Origin: Flammeovirga agarivorans
GTDB lineage: Bacteria > Bacteroidota > Bacteroidia > Cytophagales > Flammeovirgaceae
Reading direction: 5' to 3'
Assembly (NCBI RefSeq): GCF_012641475.1
Contig: NZ_JABAIL010000004.1
Coordinates: 310,001-374,000, forward strand
DNA: 64,000 nucleotides
Shown here: positions 17,085-30,500 of the stretch, piece by piece
Layout of the letters: each line of letters opens with the position of its first letter
How positions within the stretch are numbered: the first letter of the stretch is position 1
Program-made: the position numbers and the translations under genes
The notes under the pieces: generated by a model
Told to the model about the DNA's origin: nothing
What the model saw: the letters and a program-made list of their open reading frames with translations, nothing else
Databases searched by the model: none

Positions 17085-18359
17085 TTATACTTTTCTGAAA
17101 GTCTCTTTTATTAGGGCCCCACATATAATTGCACCAATGAATGCAATTGGCATCACCCAAATTGCAGATTGGAATGCTGTCTGTAGTTGATCCATACTTG
17201 CATTTTCATTTCCTCCAAAATACCCAACTAAACTGCCAAATAATGGTTGTCCTATTGCTCCAATACCCATCAATACTACTGCAGATAAACCATTCGCAGT
17301 TCCTAATACTTCATCATCATTAGATTCACCTATAACAGGGTATCCAATGGTCTGTGCTGAAGTTATGATTCCTAAAGCTAAGAAGGTAAAATAGAAATAT
17401 CCAGCAGCATTTGATAAAGGGAACATTATTAAAAGCATGATCAATAGAGATAGAAAAGCTCCTCCAATCATAGCAATTTTTCTTGATTTTAATTGATCAG
17501 AAATCCAACCACACAATGGAGACCCTACCATTGTACCTATAAATATCATCCCGATGATACCTGTGTAAGTTTCTTCTGAAAATTCAGGGTTAACAAATTT
17601 AAGATAGGTAGTTCCCCAAACAGCACCAAGGAGTAGAACTGACAAATTTAGCAATCCAATATATAATCCAGCTAACCAGTTTTGAGAGTTAGATGCAGCA
17701 AGTTTAAGGCTTTTCATTAGAGATAAGCTGTCTTCTGTATTTACATCTTTTGATTCCTCAGAAGGGCTGTCTTGTACAAAAAATATAATACATAGTAATA
17801 CTAATACGCCTAAGGCACTATTAATATACATAGTAGTGTCTCCACCGTAATATTCTAACATCATTAAAACAGGTGAGCCAGATACCCAACCACCAAAAAC
17901 AGCAAACGTAACTAGTAATCCAGAAACTAGGGCCAGTTTAGATGATGGAAACCATCTTGGGGCTAATCGGAATGGGGCCATAAATGCGGCACAATGTGCA
18001 ATACCTAATAGAAAACGAAAAATCATGGATAAGGTCTGATTATTAGATAAGCTAGTACCAATAACACAAACCACAGCTAATAATGCCGTACTCATAATTA
18101 CTTTCTTTACGGAGACTTTATCTAATAAGATCCCAATGGGTATAAGCATGAGTACTGTTCCATATAAAAATGCACCTGCAAAACTTCCGAATTCAGCAAT
18201 TGATGCTAAAGAAAGCTTATCTATAAAATAGGCTTTCATTGCTTCTGTACTGAATAATGTCATTTGAATGAAGCTGTAGAAAAAGAAAGCTCCTGCAGAA
18301 AATACAGATAGAATTGCTCGAATTGAACTTTTCGTTTCTGTTTGAGTAAGTGTTGTCAT
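17085..18359 (-). CDS. MFS transporter, 424 aa
   Basis: Twelve predicted membrane helices in the 6+6 arrangement with a central cytoplasmic loop (about 195-215, QDSPSEESKDVNTEDSLS). The loop 2-3 motif appears as IPIGILLDKVSVKKV and its second-half equivalent as CGWISDQLKSRKIA. Helix 4 carries FRFLLGIAHCAAFMAPFRLA. The length is typical of the major facilitator superfamily. The substrate cannot be inferred; the pattern resembles transporters often annotated as nitrate/nitrite- or oxalate/formate-type. It is monocistronic with its own terminator, and the upstream region to 18594 contains no clear promoter match. Confidence 0.88.
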   Translation of the reverse strand: MTTLTQTETKSSIRAILSVFSAGAFFFYSFIQMTLFSTEAMKAYFIDKLSLASIAEFGSFAGAFLYGTVLMLIPIGILLDKVSVKKVIMSTALLAVVCVIGTSLSNNQTLSMIFRFLLGIAHCAAFMAPFRLAPRWFPSSKLALVSGLLVTFAVFGGWVSGSPVLMMLEYYGGDTTMYINSALGVLVLLCIIFFVQDSPSEESKDVNTEDSLSLMKSLKLAASNSQNWLAGLYIGLLNLSVLLLGAVWGTTYLKFVNPEFSEETYTGIIGMIFIGTMVGSPLCGWISDQLKSRKIAMIGGAFLSLLIMLLIMFPLSNAAGYFYFTFLALGIITSAQTIGYPVIGESNDDEVLGTANGLSAVVLMGIGAIGQPLFGSLVGYFGGNENASMDQLQTAFQSAIWVMPIAFIGAIICGALIKETFRKV

Positions 18360-18539
18360 AATTGTAAATGGCCAATTAAAAAAATGTGATAATCAAATAT
18401 GATTAATTCATTATCTGTATTGTAATACTTGTTTAACCATTTATAGATGGATATTAACTAATTATTAGTTTGAGACTAACACAAAAAATAATTGAATAAC
18501 TACATAGGTTTATTTTTTATAAAGTAGGAAATGACTTGA

Positions 18540-18573
18540 AAAGAAAAGAGTCCGTTTTAAGGGACTCTTTCTC
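18540..18573 (-). terminator. Rho-independent terminator after the giant gene
   Basis: AAAGAGTCC / GGGACTCTTT stem; on the minus strand it is followed by T-rich sequence 25-50 bases beyond the stop codon. Confidence 0.75.
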
Positions 18574-18594
18574 TTATATCATAAGTGTTTTTAT

Positions 18595-21500
18595 TTATCG
18601 TATCAATAGGATTTGGCCTGTCTTCTCGTTGACGGATCCATCTTTTTGTGATACATATCGTATAGTATAAGTATACGAACCAGACATCATTTGAGCGCCT
18701 TTATACGTACCATTCCATCCATTACCTCTAGTACCAGCTTCGAATGAATTCGTATATTCTTTATGGAAAATAGATTCACCCCAGTTATTATAGATATGAA
18801 GATCAATATCTACAGCATAAGCAGGCTCCAATAAAAATTCATCATTGTTTCCATCTCCATTTGGTGTAAATGCGTTAGGTGCATTCATACGAGCTGGACA
18901 AATTTGATTGACATGAATCGTATCCATTGTAGAACATCTTGTAGCATGTGTTTCATCAATAACTAGAACAGTAAAGACTCCAGATCTATCTTTTGTAATA
19001 ACCCTTGAAGTTTCACCTGTATTCCATTCATATGAGAAGTTATCACCTTCAATTGCAGCAACATCAAGAACATCACCAAACTCAAAACAGAAGGTAGTAT
19101 CTTCCAATACTTTTCCTGGGTTAGGGTGGAATGTTGCCTGATATTCATGATTAAATTCACAGATTGTACCAGATTCATGTTCTACAATTGTTCTTAGAGA
19201 ATATGTTCCTGTTTCAAGTACATCAATTGTTGCACTAGTTTCTCCCGTACTCCATTCGAAGGTTTGTACTACACCTGGGTATTCAGGAATTCGACCGTCA
19301 AATGTAATAGGATCGGTCTCACAAGATTCTTGAACAAAATCTTGAACAACATCAGGTACGATGTGGACAGTCACAGCTTTTGAATTAACACAACCATATT
19401 CATTTGTGACAGTTAAGGTATATGTTGTTTCTTCAGAGGGAGCAATGTCAATCGATTGAGTTGTTTGCCCCGTACTCCAACTGTACGTAACAGGTACATC
19501 TACTTGTGGAGTAATTGTCGCAGCTGCATCTTGACAAATCCAGATGTCGTCATCCATGGTAATAACAGGAAGTGCATGTACTGTGATACTATCCATAAAT
19601 GTTGCAGAACAACCACCTGCATTTGTTACTTCTACTAATACCGCAAATGTTCCTGAGGTCGGGTATTGGTAGGTTGGATGTGTTGATGAATTGGTGAAAT
19701 CAGGGGCACTATTTTCATCATAATCAAAATCCCATTTGATTGAAGTAATACGGTTATCTCCTGATGATGATAATTGAGGAGTTGTATTATTAAATGCTGC
19801 TATATCTCCAATACAGATGTCACTTGTTGTAAATGAAGGTGTAGGCACTTCGTAGACCTCAACATTTTGTGAATCGATATTAGAAACACAACCACTAGGA
19901 GAAGTAATTCTTAAATTAACAGTATGCGTTCCTATACTTCCAAAGATATGTGTTGTGTCTCCGTAAGACTGGATTTCATAACTACCATTATTGTCAAAGT
20001 CCCATTCAAAAATACTTCCGGGTTCAAGTGCAATAGAATTATCTGTTAAGAAATACACTGTTTCACCTTCACACCCAAAACCGTTTTGAACATTAATATT
20101 GGCCACAGGTGTTCTATAGAACTGAATGGTAGTTGTATCACTACTTCGACAACTAGCATCTAATTTATTATTGACCGTTAAAACTACATCAGCAGTGACC
20201 ATATAACTACCAGAATTAAAAGTAGGGTTAGCAAAAGTGGCATTGTATGTATCCAAATTACTTTGTGTAGCAATACTACCTCCTGAAATATTTATCAGTG
20301 ACCATGAATAATCCATACCACTCCATTGTACTTCACTTGGAGCTAATGAGTACACATGAGTATCACATCCTTGTAGCCCTGTTTGAGGTAAAGTTACCGT
20401 AGGTGTTCTTAAGAAAGTAACACCCATTTGATCTGTTGAAGTACCACAGTTATTAAATGAATTTTCTGTTTCCAGCGTAATAAATGCTCTAACATATGAT
20501 GCATCAGCAGGTATAGTATTAACTATTAATTGTGGATTATAGATAGACATAGATGATAGACTAACATTTGCTCTAGAGTCATAGGTCTGAATATCTGTAT
20601 CTACTTGATCAATTCTCCATGTGTAATTAAAGTTGTCTATACTTTCTTCATTTGTAGGACTAACTGTAATTTGAGATGCATTACAAGAAGCTTGAACATC
20701 ATCTCCTAAAGAAGTATCAGGACTTCTGAAGAAAGTAACATCAATTGAATCTCTAACTGTTAAACAATATGGATTACTTGGGTTAGATATAGTTAATTTA
20801 TATCTCGCTGTAACTTGTGCTGCACCATTAGGGAACTCAGGGTCAATTAATCTCATTTGATAGCCTGAACCACTTGGAGTTTCTACAATACTTGCCCCAG
20901 TATTATCACTTACATCACTTGTAATAAGTGTTCTTTCCCATGTATAAGTAAAGTTATTCACTTCTGCTTGAGTTGGGTTAATAGTAATAAAACCGGTCTC
21001 ACAAGAAACAATCGGAGATGATATAAGTGAAACTGTAGGCTGTTTATGGAAACGAATAGTTACAGTTTCTGTATCTGAACAACTACCAACTCTATGTGAG
21101 GTATTTAGAGTCGCACTAATTTCAATGTATGAAGCCCCTGTTGGGAAGGTAGGGTTACTAAATGTCAACATATGCCCACCACTTCCACTAGAAGTTGTAT
21201 CAACAGTTCCAGTGTTTAAACTTAAATCATCAGAAATCGAATAACTCCAATTGTAATCAAAATCGCTTACTAATTCTTCTCCGGTTGTAATGACAATATT
21301 ACCTGTTTCACATTGATCAGCTTGATCAGGGCTAAGAGTGATTTCAGGAGTTCTATAGAATTCTAAAGTTTCATTTCTCGTAGTAAAACAGCTTGAAGGT
21401 TGATAGGCATTTCCTGCCATAACATCTACATCAACTGAAACAGTACCAGATCCATGATCGAAAGTTAAACGATCAATATGTAAGCTATCATATGTTGATA

Positions 21501-24500
21501 ATGTATCTATTGTACCACCCGAAGTACTATTTATCGTCCAATCAAATACATAATTATTGACTTGACTATCTGTAATAGGGAAAGTGAGTGCTTTCAGACT
21601 TCCGTTTACTCCACAACCGATTGCAGATGTTAATAAATGAGTAGGAACCACAGGTGTTTTAAAGAAACTAATACCCACTTGTTCAGTGGTAATACAAGGT
21701 GAACTTGCATTCGGGTTGGTATTAATGACTTGTAGTTCATACAATACATCAATTTGAGTTTCGCCTTGATTAAAGTTTGGTGTATTGACTACAAGATCTC
21801 TTACAGTACTATTAACTTCGGCAACAGTACCATTCGTTTCTGAAATCTTCGTCCATTGGTATGTATAATCTGAAATCGTTTCTGAGAAAGGAGAAATCGT
21901 AATCTGATTAGCACAACTATCATTACTAGCTTTTGTTGCAGTAAAGTTGATATGTGGAACTCTAAAGAAAACCAATGTATGTTGTGCATTATCTCCACAT
22001 GATGAACCATTTGGATTATTGACATTTAGATCAAGTGTGATTTCAATTTGAGAACGCCCAACTGTAAAATCATCATCTTCAAAATGTAAAGAGAAATTCT
22101 GATTATTGGTTTGACCATTGATAATATCAGCATTTGAGCCATTGAATCCATCTATAGAACTAATACTCCAAGTATAATCGTAGCCATTGATGACTTCATT
22201 ACCAAATGGTTTAACAGTCACAGTATCTAATGCACATTCCGCATGATTATCTGTAAAAGATATCATTGGTTTACGAGCAAACTCTAATGTGTATGCAGTG
22301 TCAGCTGTACAATTTGTATTTAAATGATTATCTGTCTGAACATTAAATGTAGCAGTAATTAAAGAAGCACCATCAGGGAAATCTGAAGGATCAGCATCTA
22401 TAGTTAGTGCACCCGCAGTTGAGGTATCTATATTATTTAATGTTGTGATTGAAGCATTATTATCTGTGAATATGGTATCAATAGACCAATTGAAATCATA
22501 ATTATCTGTTCTTGGTTCAATAGTTTGTAGTGTCAAATTGATGTCGTCACAGACATTGAAATTATTAGCCGTTAATGATAACATTGCTTCTCTATCAAAT
22601 ACAACCGTTACTTGGTCTGTTGTTGTACAGCCATTATCCATGTTCATCACTTGAAGCTCATATATTGCTGTAACCCTCACTGTAGAGTTCGGGAAAGCTG
22701 GGTTATGGTCTAGAGTGATAGTATGGGTATTTAAGCCACTTTCTAAAGGATAAATACCTGCAGATAATAAATCTGTTCCATCATCTGATAAAATGCTAAT
22801 TCTATTCCAAGTATAATTGTAACCTGTATTCTCTGCTTCCATAGGGAATAGAGAAACGGAAGTTCCTCTACAAACAGGAGAGAGGTTAAGCATTGATAAA
22901 TCAGTTAATGGAGTTCTGAAGAATGTGAACGTAAATGTTTCAGAATCCGAACATCCACTAAGCGTATTACTTACATCAACACTATATGAAACATCGATTC
23001 TATGACTTAATGAATCAAATGATACAACAGAGAAAGAAACGTCTTGTCCATTATTGATATGAGTAGTATCAATTGTACCACCACTTACACTTACTTGGTT
23101 CCAAGTGTAATCAAAATTTGGAATTACTTCAGTGTTGAATGGTCGAATAACATTTACTTGTTGACATAAAGTACTATCTAATGATTGAGTAGCACTGATA
23201 ATTGGGTTTCTATAGAAAACAGCATCAATAGTATCTCTTTCTTGACATAAAGTTGAAATCGAGTTTTCTACCATTACTTCATATTGGTAAGTCATCATAG
23301 CAGCCCCAGTTGGGAAAAATCCTTCCTGATCAATAGGGGTATTTAATACATAAGTATTATTTACTTGACTTACCATAGGAGCAGATAATCCCTCAGCATT
23401 TGGATTATGATCTGGTGTGATATTTAATAAGTTCCATGTATAATTAAATTGAGGAACATAGTTCTCTACCGTCTGTAAAGTGATACTATTTGATGAACAT
23501 ACAGATGATATAGTACTGATTGTAGGATCAGGGGTTCTGTAGAACGTAAAGGATACGGTCTCAGAATCTGTACAAGTAGGGGAATCAGAGTTTGTTACTG
23601 AAACAGTATAAGTAACATCAATTTGGTTTGAGGTAGGATCAAATTGTGGAGTATCAAAAGTTACATTCTGATTACTATTTGAAGATAAATTAATACTACC
23701 TCCATTTACAGAAACTTCACTCCAAATAACATTATATCCTGAAATTAATTCATTTCCGAATAGTGATATGTCATTTTGATTGCCACAATCTCCTGCAGTA
23801 AGAGATTGAACAACGTTAATATCAGGAACTCTAAAAATAGAGAAAGAGACATTTTCAGTATCAGTACATAACGTATTACCCAATGTATCACTATTTGATG
23901 CAGAAACAGTGTAGCTAACATCAATTCTGTGACTACCCGAATCATATAATGATTTCAGTAATTCGATGTTCTGAGTTGTTTTAGAATATCCACTACCAAT
24001 ATTTAGTTGTCCGCCTAAAACGTTTACACTATCCCAATTGTAGTTGTAACCTGCAATTACTTCACTACCGAATGTAGTAAGAAGATTAAGGGTATCACAT
24101 GACGTAATTGTTTGAGCTAGATTTAATACAGGCTGTCTATAGAAATAGAATCGGAATGCAGTATCTGCTTCACAAGATGTCACCCCAGGAGTAAATGACA
24201 GTGCATTGTTTTCTACCTGTAATGTAACATCAACTAATATTGTATCACTTCCAGAGTTAAATACCGGATTATTTAATGTTAAGTCTTGTCCGTTTAATGA
24301 GGAATTGGAAATAGTACCACCAACAGGGTTAATAGTCCATGTGAAATCAAATGAAGAAGCAACATTTTCATTTCCATATGAAGTAATGATATTTTCGATT
24401 CCACAACCCGCTAAGCTTTGAGCGATATTTATAGTTGCAGGACGATAGAAAATCATCGTAGTATCTAAATCACTGACACATGAATTTTGGTACGTATTGC

Positions 24501-27500
24501 TTATCTCAATATTAAATGGAATTTCAATGGTATTACTACCTGGAGCAAATGCATCCATAGGTAATGTAATAGATAAATTTTGACTATTTATTTGAGCTGT
24601 AATACTATCTAACACTGCCTGAGGTAAAGTATTGCCATCTGAACCAGCACCTGAAATACCACTGGTATTTAATGTCCAATTATAATCAAAACCATCATTG
24701 TGTTGGATATTTTCTTGTTTTCCTAAAGGATAGAAGTCAACAGTTAATCCACAATCTTCAGTTCGTTCTTCAACAAAAGCAGTGAAATTAGCCTGACGGT
24801 AAAATGTAGTGGCTAAACTCATAGAATCTTCACATGCTGGAGAATTAACATTAAAAGTTTCAATTAAATACCTTGTATCGATGCGTGTCGAATGCAGTGC
24901 AAAAGTATCAACGGTCACTGTTAGGTTTTCATCTGTTAATGAAGAATGGTTTACATTACCACCATTAATTGATACTTGCGACCAAGTATTAGCAAAACCA
25001 GTAATATTTTCATTAGCAAATGGATATAACGTTAATGCAGCATCACAACTATCTGAACTCGCTCTAGAGTAGGTGATATTGATTTCTGGTTCTCTAAATA
25101 ATGAGAACATAAATGTTGTATCATCATCACACATCGACTCACCAGAATTGAGCATTGTAATGTTGTATGAAGCATCAATTTGAGATTGACCGGAGTTAAA
25201 ACTACTGACACTAAATGTGACGGATCTATTTCCATCCAATACCGCTGGAGTGGAAGTAATTGTACCACCTGTAAGTGAAAGTTGAGTCCAATCAAAATCA
25301 ACATCATTTAGCATTGCGTTATGCGATTCTACTAATATCGAACTTTGACAAGCACCAGTCATATTAGTTAGCATCATTTCAGGTGTTCTATAGAATTTAA
25401 AACTGATAGTATCTTCATCAAAACACTGATTCGATAAAGTATTTATCACTCTTAATTTATAATATGCATGAATAATGGATTCTAAGGTATTGAAACTATC
25501 CACAGAAACGGTCAGTTCTCTTTGCATACTAGATGCATTATCATTTAAAGCACCATTTCTAATAGAATCTAAAGTCCAAATATATACATAGCCATTTACA
25601 TCATTCGGGAATGGAGCAGCTGTTCCGTTATAATCACAATTATTTAGTTTTGAGCTTAAGAACGGTGTGTCAATATCTGGTGTTCTATAGAAATTCAAGG
25701 TATAATTTACCGTATTCGAACAGGTAGGGTCTGCTGTAGCCAAAGTATTTACAGCGGTTAACTGCAAAGTGATTTCTATGTGTGATTCATTATTCACAAA
25801 ATCATCATCTGTAACCGTAAAAGTAGTGTTCTGTGTATTATAGGTATCACCTACACTATAATCACTACCGTCATACCCATTAATAGACGTGATGTTCCAA
25901 GCATAATTAAAACCAGCAATACTTTCACTGCCAAATGGTTGGAGTGTTGAAGTTAGAGCACATGAATCTAATTTGTCTTCTACAATACTAATATCTGGGT
26001 ATCTATAAAATTGGAATAATATAGTTGTATCTGTTGAAGAACAAATAAGGTTTGAATTACTATGCTGTACATTGAGATCCATATTAAATGAGATCATATT
26101 AGAACCTAATGCATAAGCAGAATCAGGAATTGTCAACTCGAAGTTTTGAATATTTTCTTGTGCTGTAATACTGTCCAAAACAGATGAAATGAGTGTTCCA
26201 TCAATGGCACCGGAAACAGATGAAGCATCTAGTGTCCAAGTGTAATCAAAACCATCTCCATGATTAATAATTTCAGTATTACCCAAAGGGAAGGAATGGA
26301 ATGTTCCACCGCATAGGCCTAATGGATCTGTTTGGGTATAAGCTGTGAAATTAGGTGAACGATATAAGTTAAATTCTACAGTATCTATATCAGAACATGT
26401 TGGTGACAAGCTATTCGTAGCTGTTAATTCGTACTGAACAGTTATCGTTGCAGCATTAAGATCAAATGCATCAACTGAGACATTTAATATATCGTCATTA
26501 TTTGCACTGTTTTGTATAACAGTACCACCTGATACTGAAATTTGTCTCCATGTTCTATCAAATAATGGAATGGCTTCACCATTGAAAGCTTCCATAATTT
26601 CTGTTTGTGAACATGAATCTGTTCTAGCAGATAAAAATTCAATTTCTGGAGCTCTATAGAAAGTGACATTGAAAGTGGTATCATCATCACATGTATGCGA
26701 TGAAGAATTACTAATTGATACAGAATATTGAAGGTCTATTTGAGCAGCATCTGTATCGAATGTTTTCACATCAACGATAAATGAACTATTGTTATTGGTG
26801 GAGTCAATGGTACCACCTGTTATGTTATCAAGGTGCCATGAGAATGACTCTCCAGCATTTATAAATGCTTCATTCATGGTAGAGAATGTGATTGAAGAAT
26901 CTATACTGGCACAATTCACTACTTGCTGTGAGAAAGTGATTTCAGGTGTTCGATAAAATTCAAAATTGATATCTTCTTCATCATAGCAGCTTGGCACTTC
27001 AGTATTAAAGACTCTTAGTCGGTAAAGACCATCGATTTGTAAACTATTAGTACTGAAAGAGTCGACATCAATTGTAATCTGACGATCTGATAATGATGTA
27101 TGGTTAACGTTACCTCCTGATACAGTTACAGGCATCCAAACATAAGAGAAGCCATTAATATTTGTAGCAAATGGTTCAGATGTTCCAATATGATCACAAT
27201 TTGCAGCTTTGATAAAACTAAAACCAGCATCAATAATTGGAGTTCTATAAAATACCAAAGTATCCACCGCCATATCTTGACAAGATGTATTAGAAGGGTC
27301 TAAGTTATTAGCTACATCGAGTTCGAGAGCAATTACAATTTTTGACTCATTATCAATAAAGTCATCATCTGTTATTGTAATGGTTAGGTCTTGGTTTGTA
27401 GATAAATTTCCAACAGATAAATCGTTTGAAACATCGCCATCATTACCATCATACCCACTAATACTAGCGATTGACCATTGGTAATCAAAACCATTTATCG

Positions 27501-30500
27501 TCTCTAAACCAAATGGCTGTAATGTTGTGGTATATGCACAGCTATCAGACTTAATGGTCTGCATTGCAATTACAGGAGGACGTTTGTAAGAAATTACAAT
27601 TGTCGTATCTGTTTGACAAGTAACATTGGCATCAGAGTGTTCGATATGTAAATCAAGTGATAGTTGTATTTCGTTACTTCCAGAAGCAAACTCTGTAATC
27701 GGCATATCTAGCATGAAATTCTGCTCATTGGCCTTACTTAAGATAGAATCTAATGTAGCATTAGATAGAGTAACTCCATCTGCACCTGCACCAGTAACAC
27801 TATCAAAGGTCCAAGAATAATCAAAACCATCTCCATGATTTATCACTTCTGTAGTTCCTAGCGGATACACTTCACCCATTAATCCACAAGAATTTAATGG
27901 CATCAATTGACTATAATTACTCAAGCTTGGAGTTCTGTAGAATTGGAATTCTACTGTATCAATGTCCGAACAACCTGTAGCATCAGTATTTTGAACAGTA
28001 AGTTCATAAGCTACTACAACAAAAGCTGTATCTTGATTAAATGATGTTACATCTACAGTTAAATCTTGGCCAGTAAGTGAACTGGCATTGATAGTACCTC
28101 CATTAACATATAGTTCTCTCCATTGATAATTGTAACCGGATATAGTTTCATTACCAAATGGTTTTAGTGTATTGGTACTTGCACATGAGTCAGTACGAGT
28201 TTGTGAGAAGGTAATCTCTGGTGTACGGAAGAAAGCGATATTAAATGTAGTATCATCATCACATGAACTTAATGTGGTGTTGTCTATGATAAGTTGATAT
28301 TGAGCGTCTAATCGATGTGATCCTGTAGCGAAGGTATCTACTTCAATTAAGTATTGATTTCCAATATTGACAGTATCTATACTACCCCCTGTAAGTGAGT
28401 TGACGTTCCAATAAAAAGTAGCTCCATTTAATGCTTCACTGTTAGCAGTAATCGTATCATTTAATTCACAAGCTAGAGGCGTTGGATTATATGTGATTTC
28501 AGGTGTTCTAAAGAAATTAATGGTATAAGATTCAACATCGAAACATGTAGGTGACGCAGAATTTTCAACCCTTAATTCATAAGTTGCTGTGATTACAGTA
28601 GAATTTAAATCCCATGAAGAAACGGAAACATTAATATCTTTATTAGTTAATGCATCTTCATTTAAAACTCCACCAGTTATTGATGTTTGGGTCCATGAGT
28701 AATCAAAACCAGGAATAATTTCACTTCCTGAAGAAATCTCGGCATCTTTTGCACAAGGATTACCACCAGCTTTTGTTTCGGTAAATACAATATCTGGAGT
28801 TCTATAAAAACGTAAAAGTAAATCTCTATTGATCCCACAATGAGGAATAGCATCAGCGCCACCGAGAGCCATTTTTCTTACTCGATTATTGGCGGTTACC
28901 TCAAATACATGTGCACCCGTAGCGAAGTCAGCATCGGTAAAAGTGATTGTTCTGATTTGAGCATTAGTATCTGTTGGTAACGTACCTCCAAAACCCGGGC
29001 TAGGGTTTCTTAACTGCCATCTGTAATTAAAGTTAAGTGTCTCTGTATGGTGATTTAATGTTACCGATAAACCACATGAATCTAACCTAGTATCTACTAA
29101 TGTAAAATCTCTTGGTCTTCTTTCAATCTCAACTCTAAAAGTAGTATCGTTTAAACATGTATTACTGTGTGTGTTCTCAACATGTAAATTAATATCAAAC
29201 CATAAATTGACTGAATCATCAACAAAGTAATCTTCAAATATATCTAATGATAAGTTTTGGGAAGTATCACTTGCAGTCACTTGGTTCACTAAAACCGTTA
29301 AAAATGTTGGATCAATATTGTGGTCAATGGCATTGTTAGACATACTCCAAGTGTAATCATAATCTTCATTATGAGGGAGGACTTCGCTTCCAAAAGGTGA
29401 GAAGTTAACCTCGTAAAGATTTCTTGCAGGAGTATTACATTCTTGATAATTATAGCTTAAACTAGAAAAATCTGGAGATCTGTAGAAATAAAATTCAATA
29501 CTGTCTCTATCAGCGCCACCAATAGTATTTACAACATCAATATAAAACTTTGTATGGATTCTTGAACTTCCGTTATCAAAGGTATTTGGTGTAACAGTAA
29601 AGTCTTGTAATGATGTGTTTGTAATATTTATGGTACCACCATTTGTAAAAGCATTGCTCCATGTATAAGTGAACCCAGCAATAGTTTCTGAACCAAAAGG
29701 TTTAGCAAGATAGCTTGCAGTAACTCCACAATCTACTAATGTTGTATCCAAGTTAATCACTGGCATTCTATGTATTTGAACATCTACAGTATCTAATGTT
29801 GAACATGCAGTAGGGTGGTTGTTATCTGTAACTTGCAGTTGATAACGTACATCAATAATTGATTCTCCAGTATTGAAATCAGGTTCATCAACATCTACCG
29901 TTGCATTATGAATGTTTAATGCTGATTCTGTGATATTACCATTAGTAGGCCCAGATAATTTGGTCCATAGATATGCAAAATTAGTACTGTCATTTGCCAA
30001 TGGTCTCAGTTGAACTGTAGTTGTATCATTTACGATAATACTATCTTGTCCAATTTCAGGGTCAGGATTTTCTCTAACATAAACTGTGATGCTGTCTATG
30101 TCTGTACAACCTCTTGCAGAAGTTACCCTTAACTTGACAGTATATGTTCCCGTTGAGGCATAATCATGTTGAGGATCTGCTACCGTTGAAATATTTCCAT
30201 CACCAAACTCCCAAAGCCAAGTCGTAATATCATTGACATTGGCAGGTAAATCTCCTGCAGTGATAAATGGATTTAAGTTAGAATTATCAATTGTGGACTG
30301 ATCTGTAAACTGCATAGTCTGACCAAGACATACCTCGTTTGCAACAGGGTTATTTAATCGTTGGGCAGACAAGCCTGCATCAGGTTCCTGGAATATATAC
30401 ACTAATGTACTATCTGCGGTAGGAGTGAAGGTGTGAGTACACCCTTTGTTTGTAGTAACCGTTAGTGTGGTGGTTAAGACTTGATCAAAACCAATCAGCG

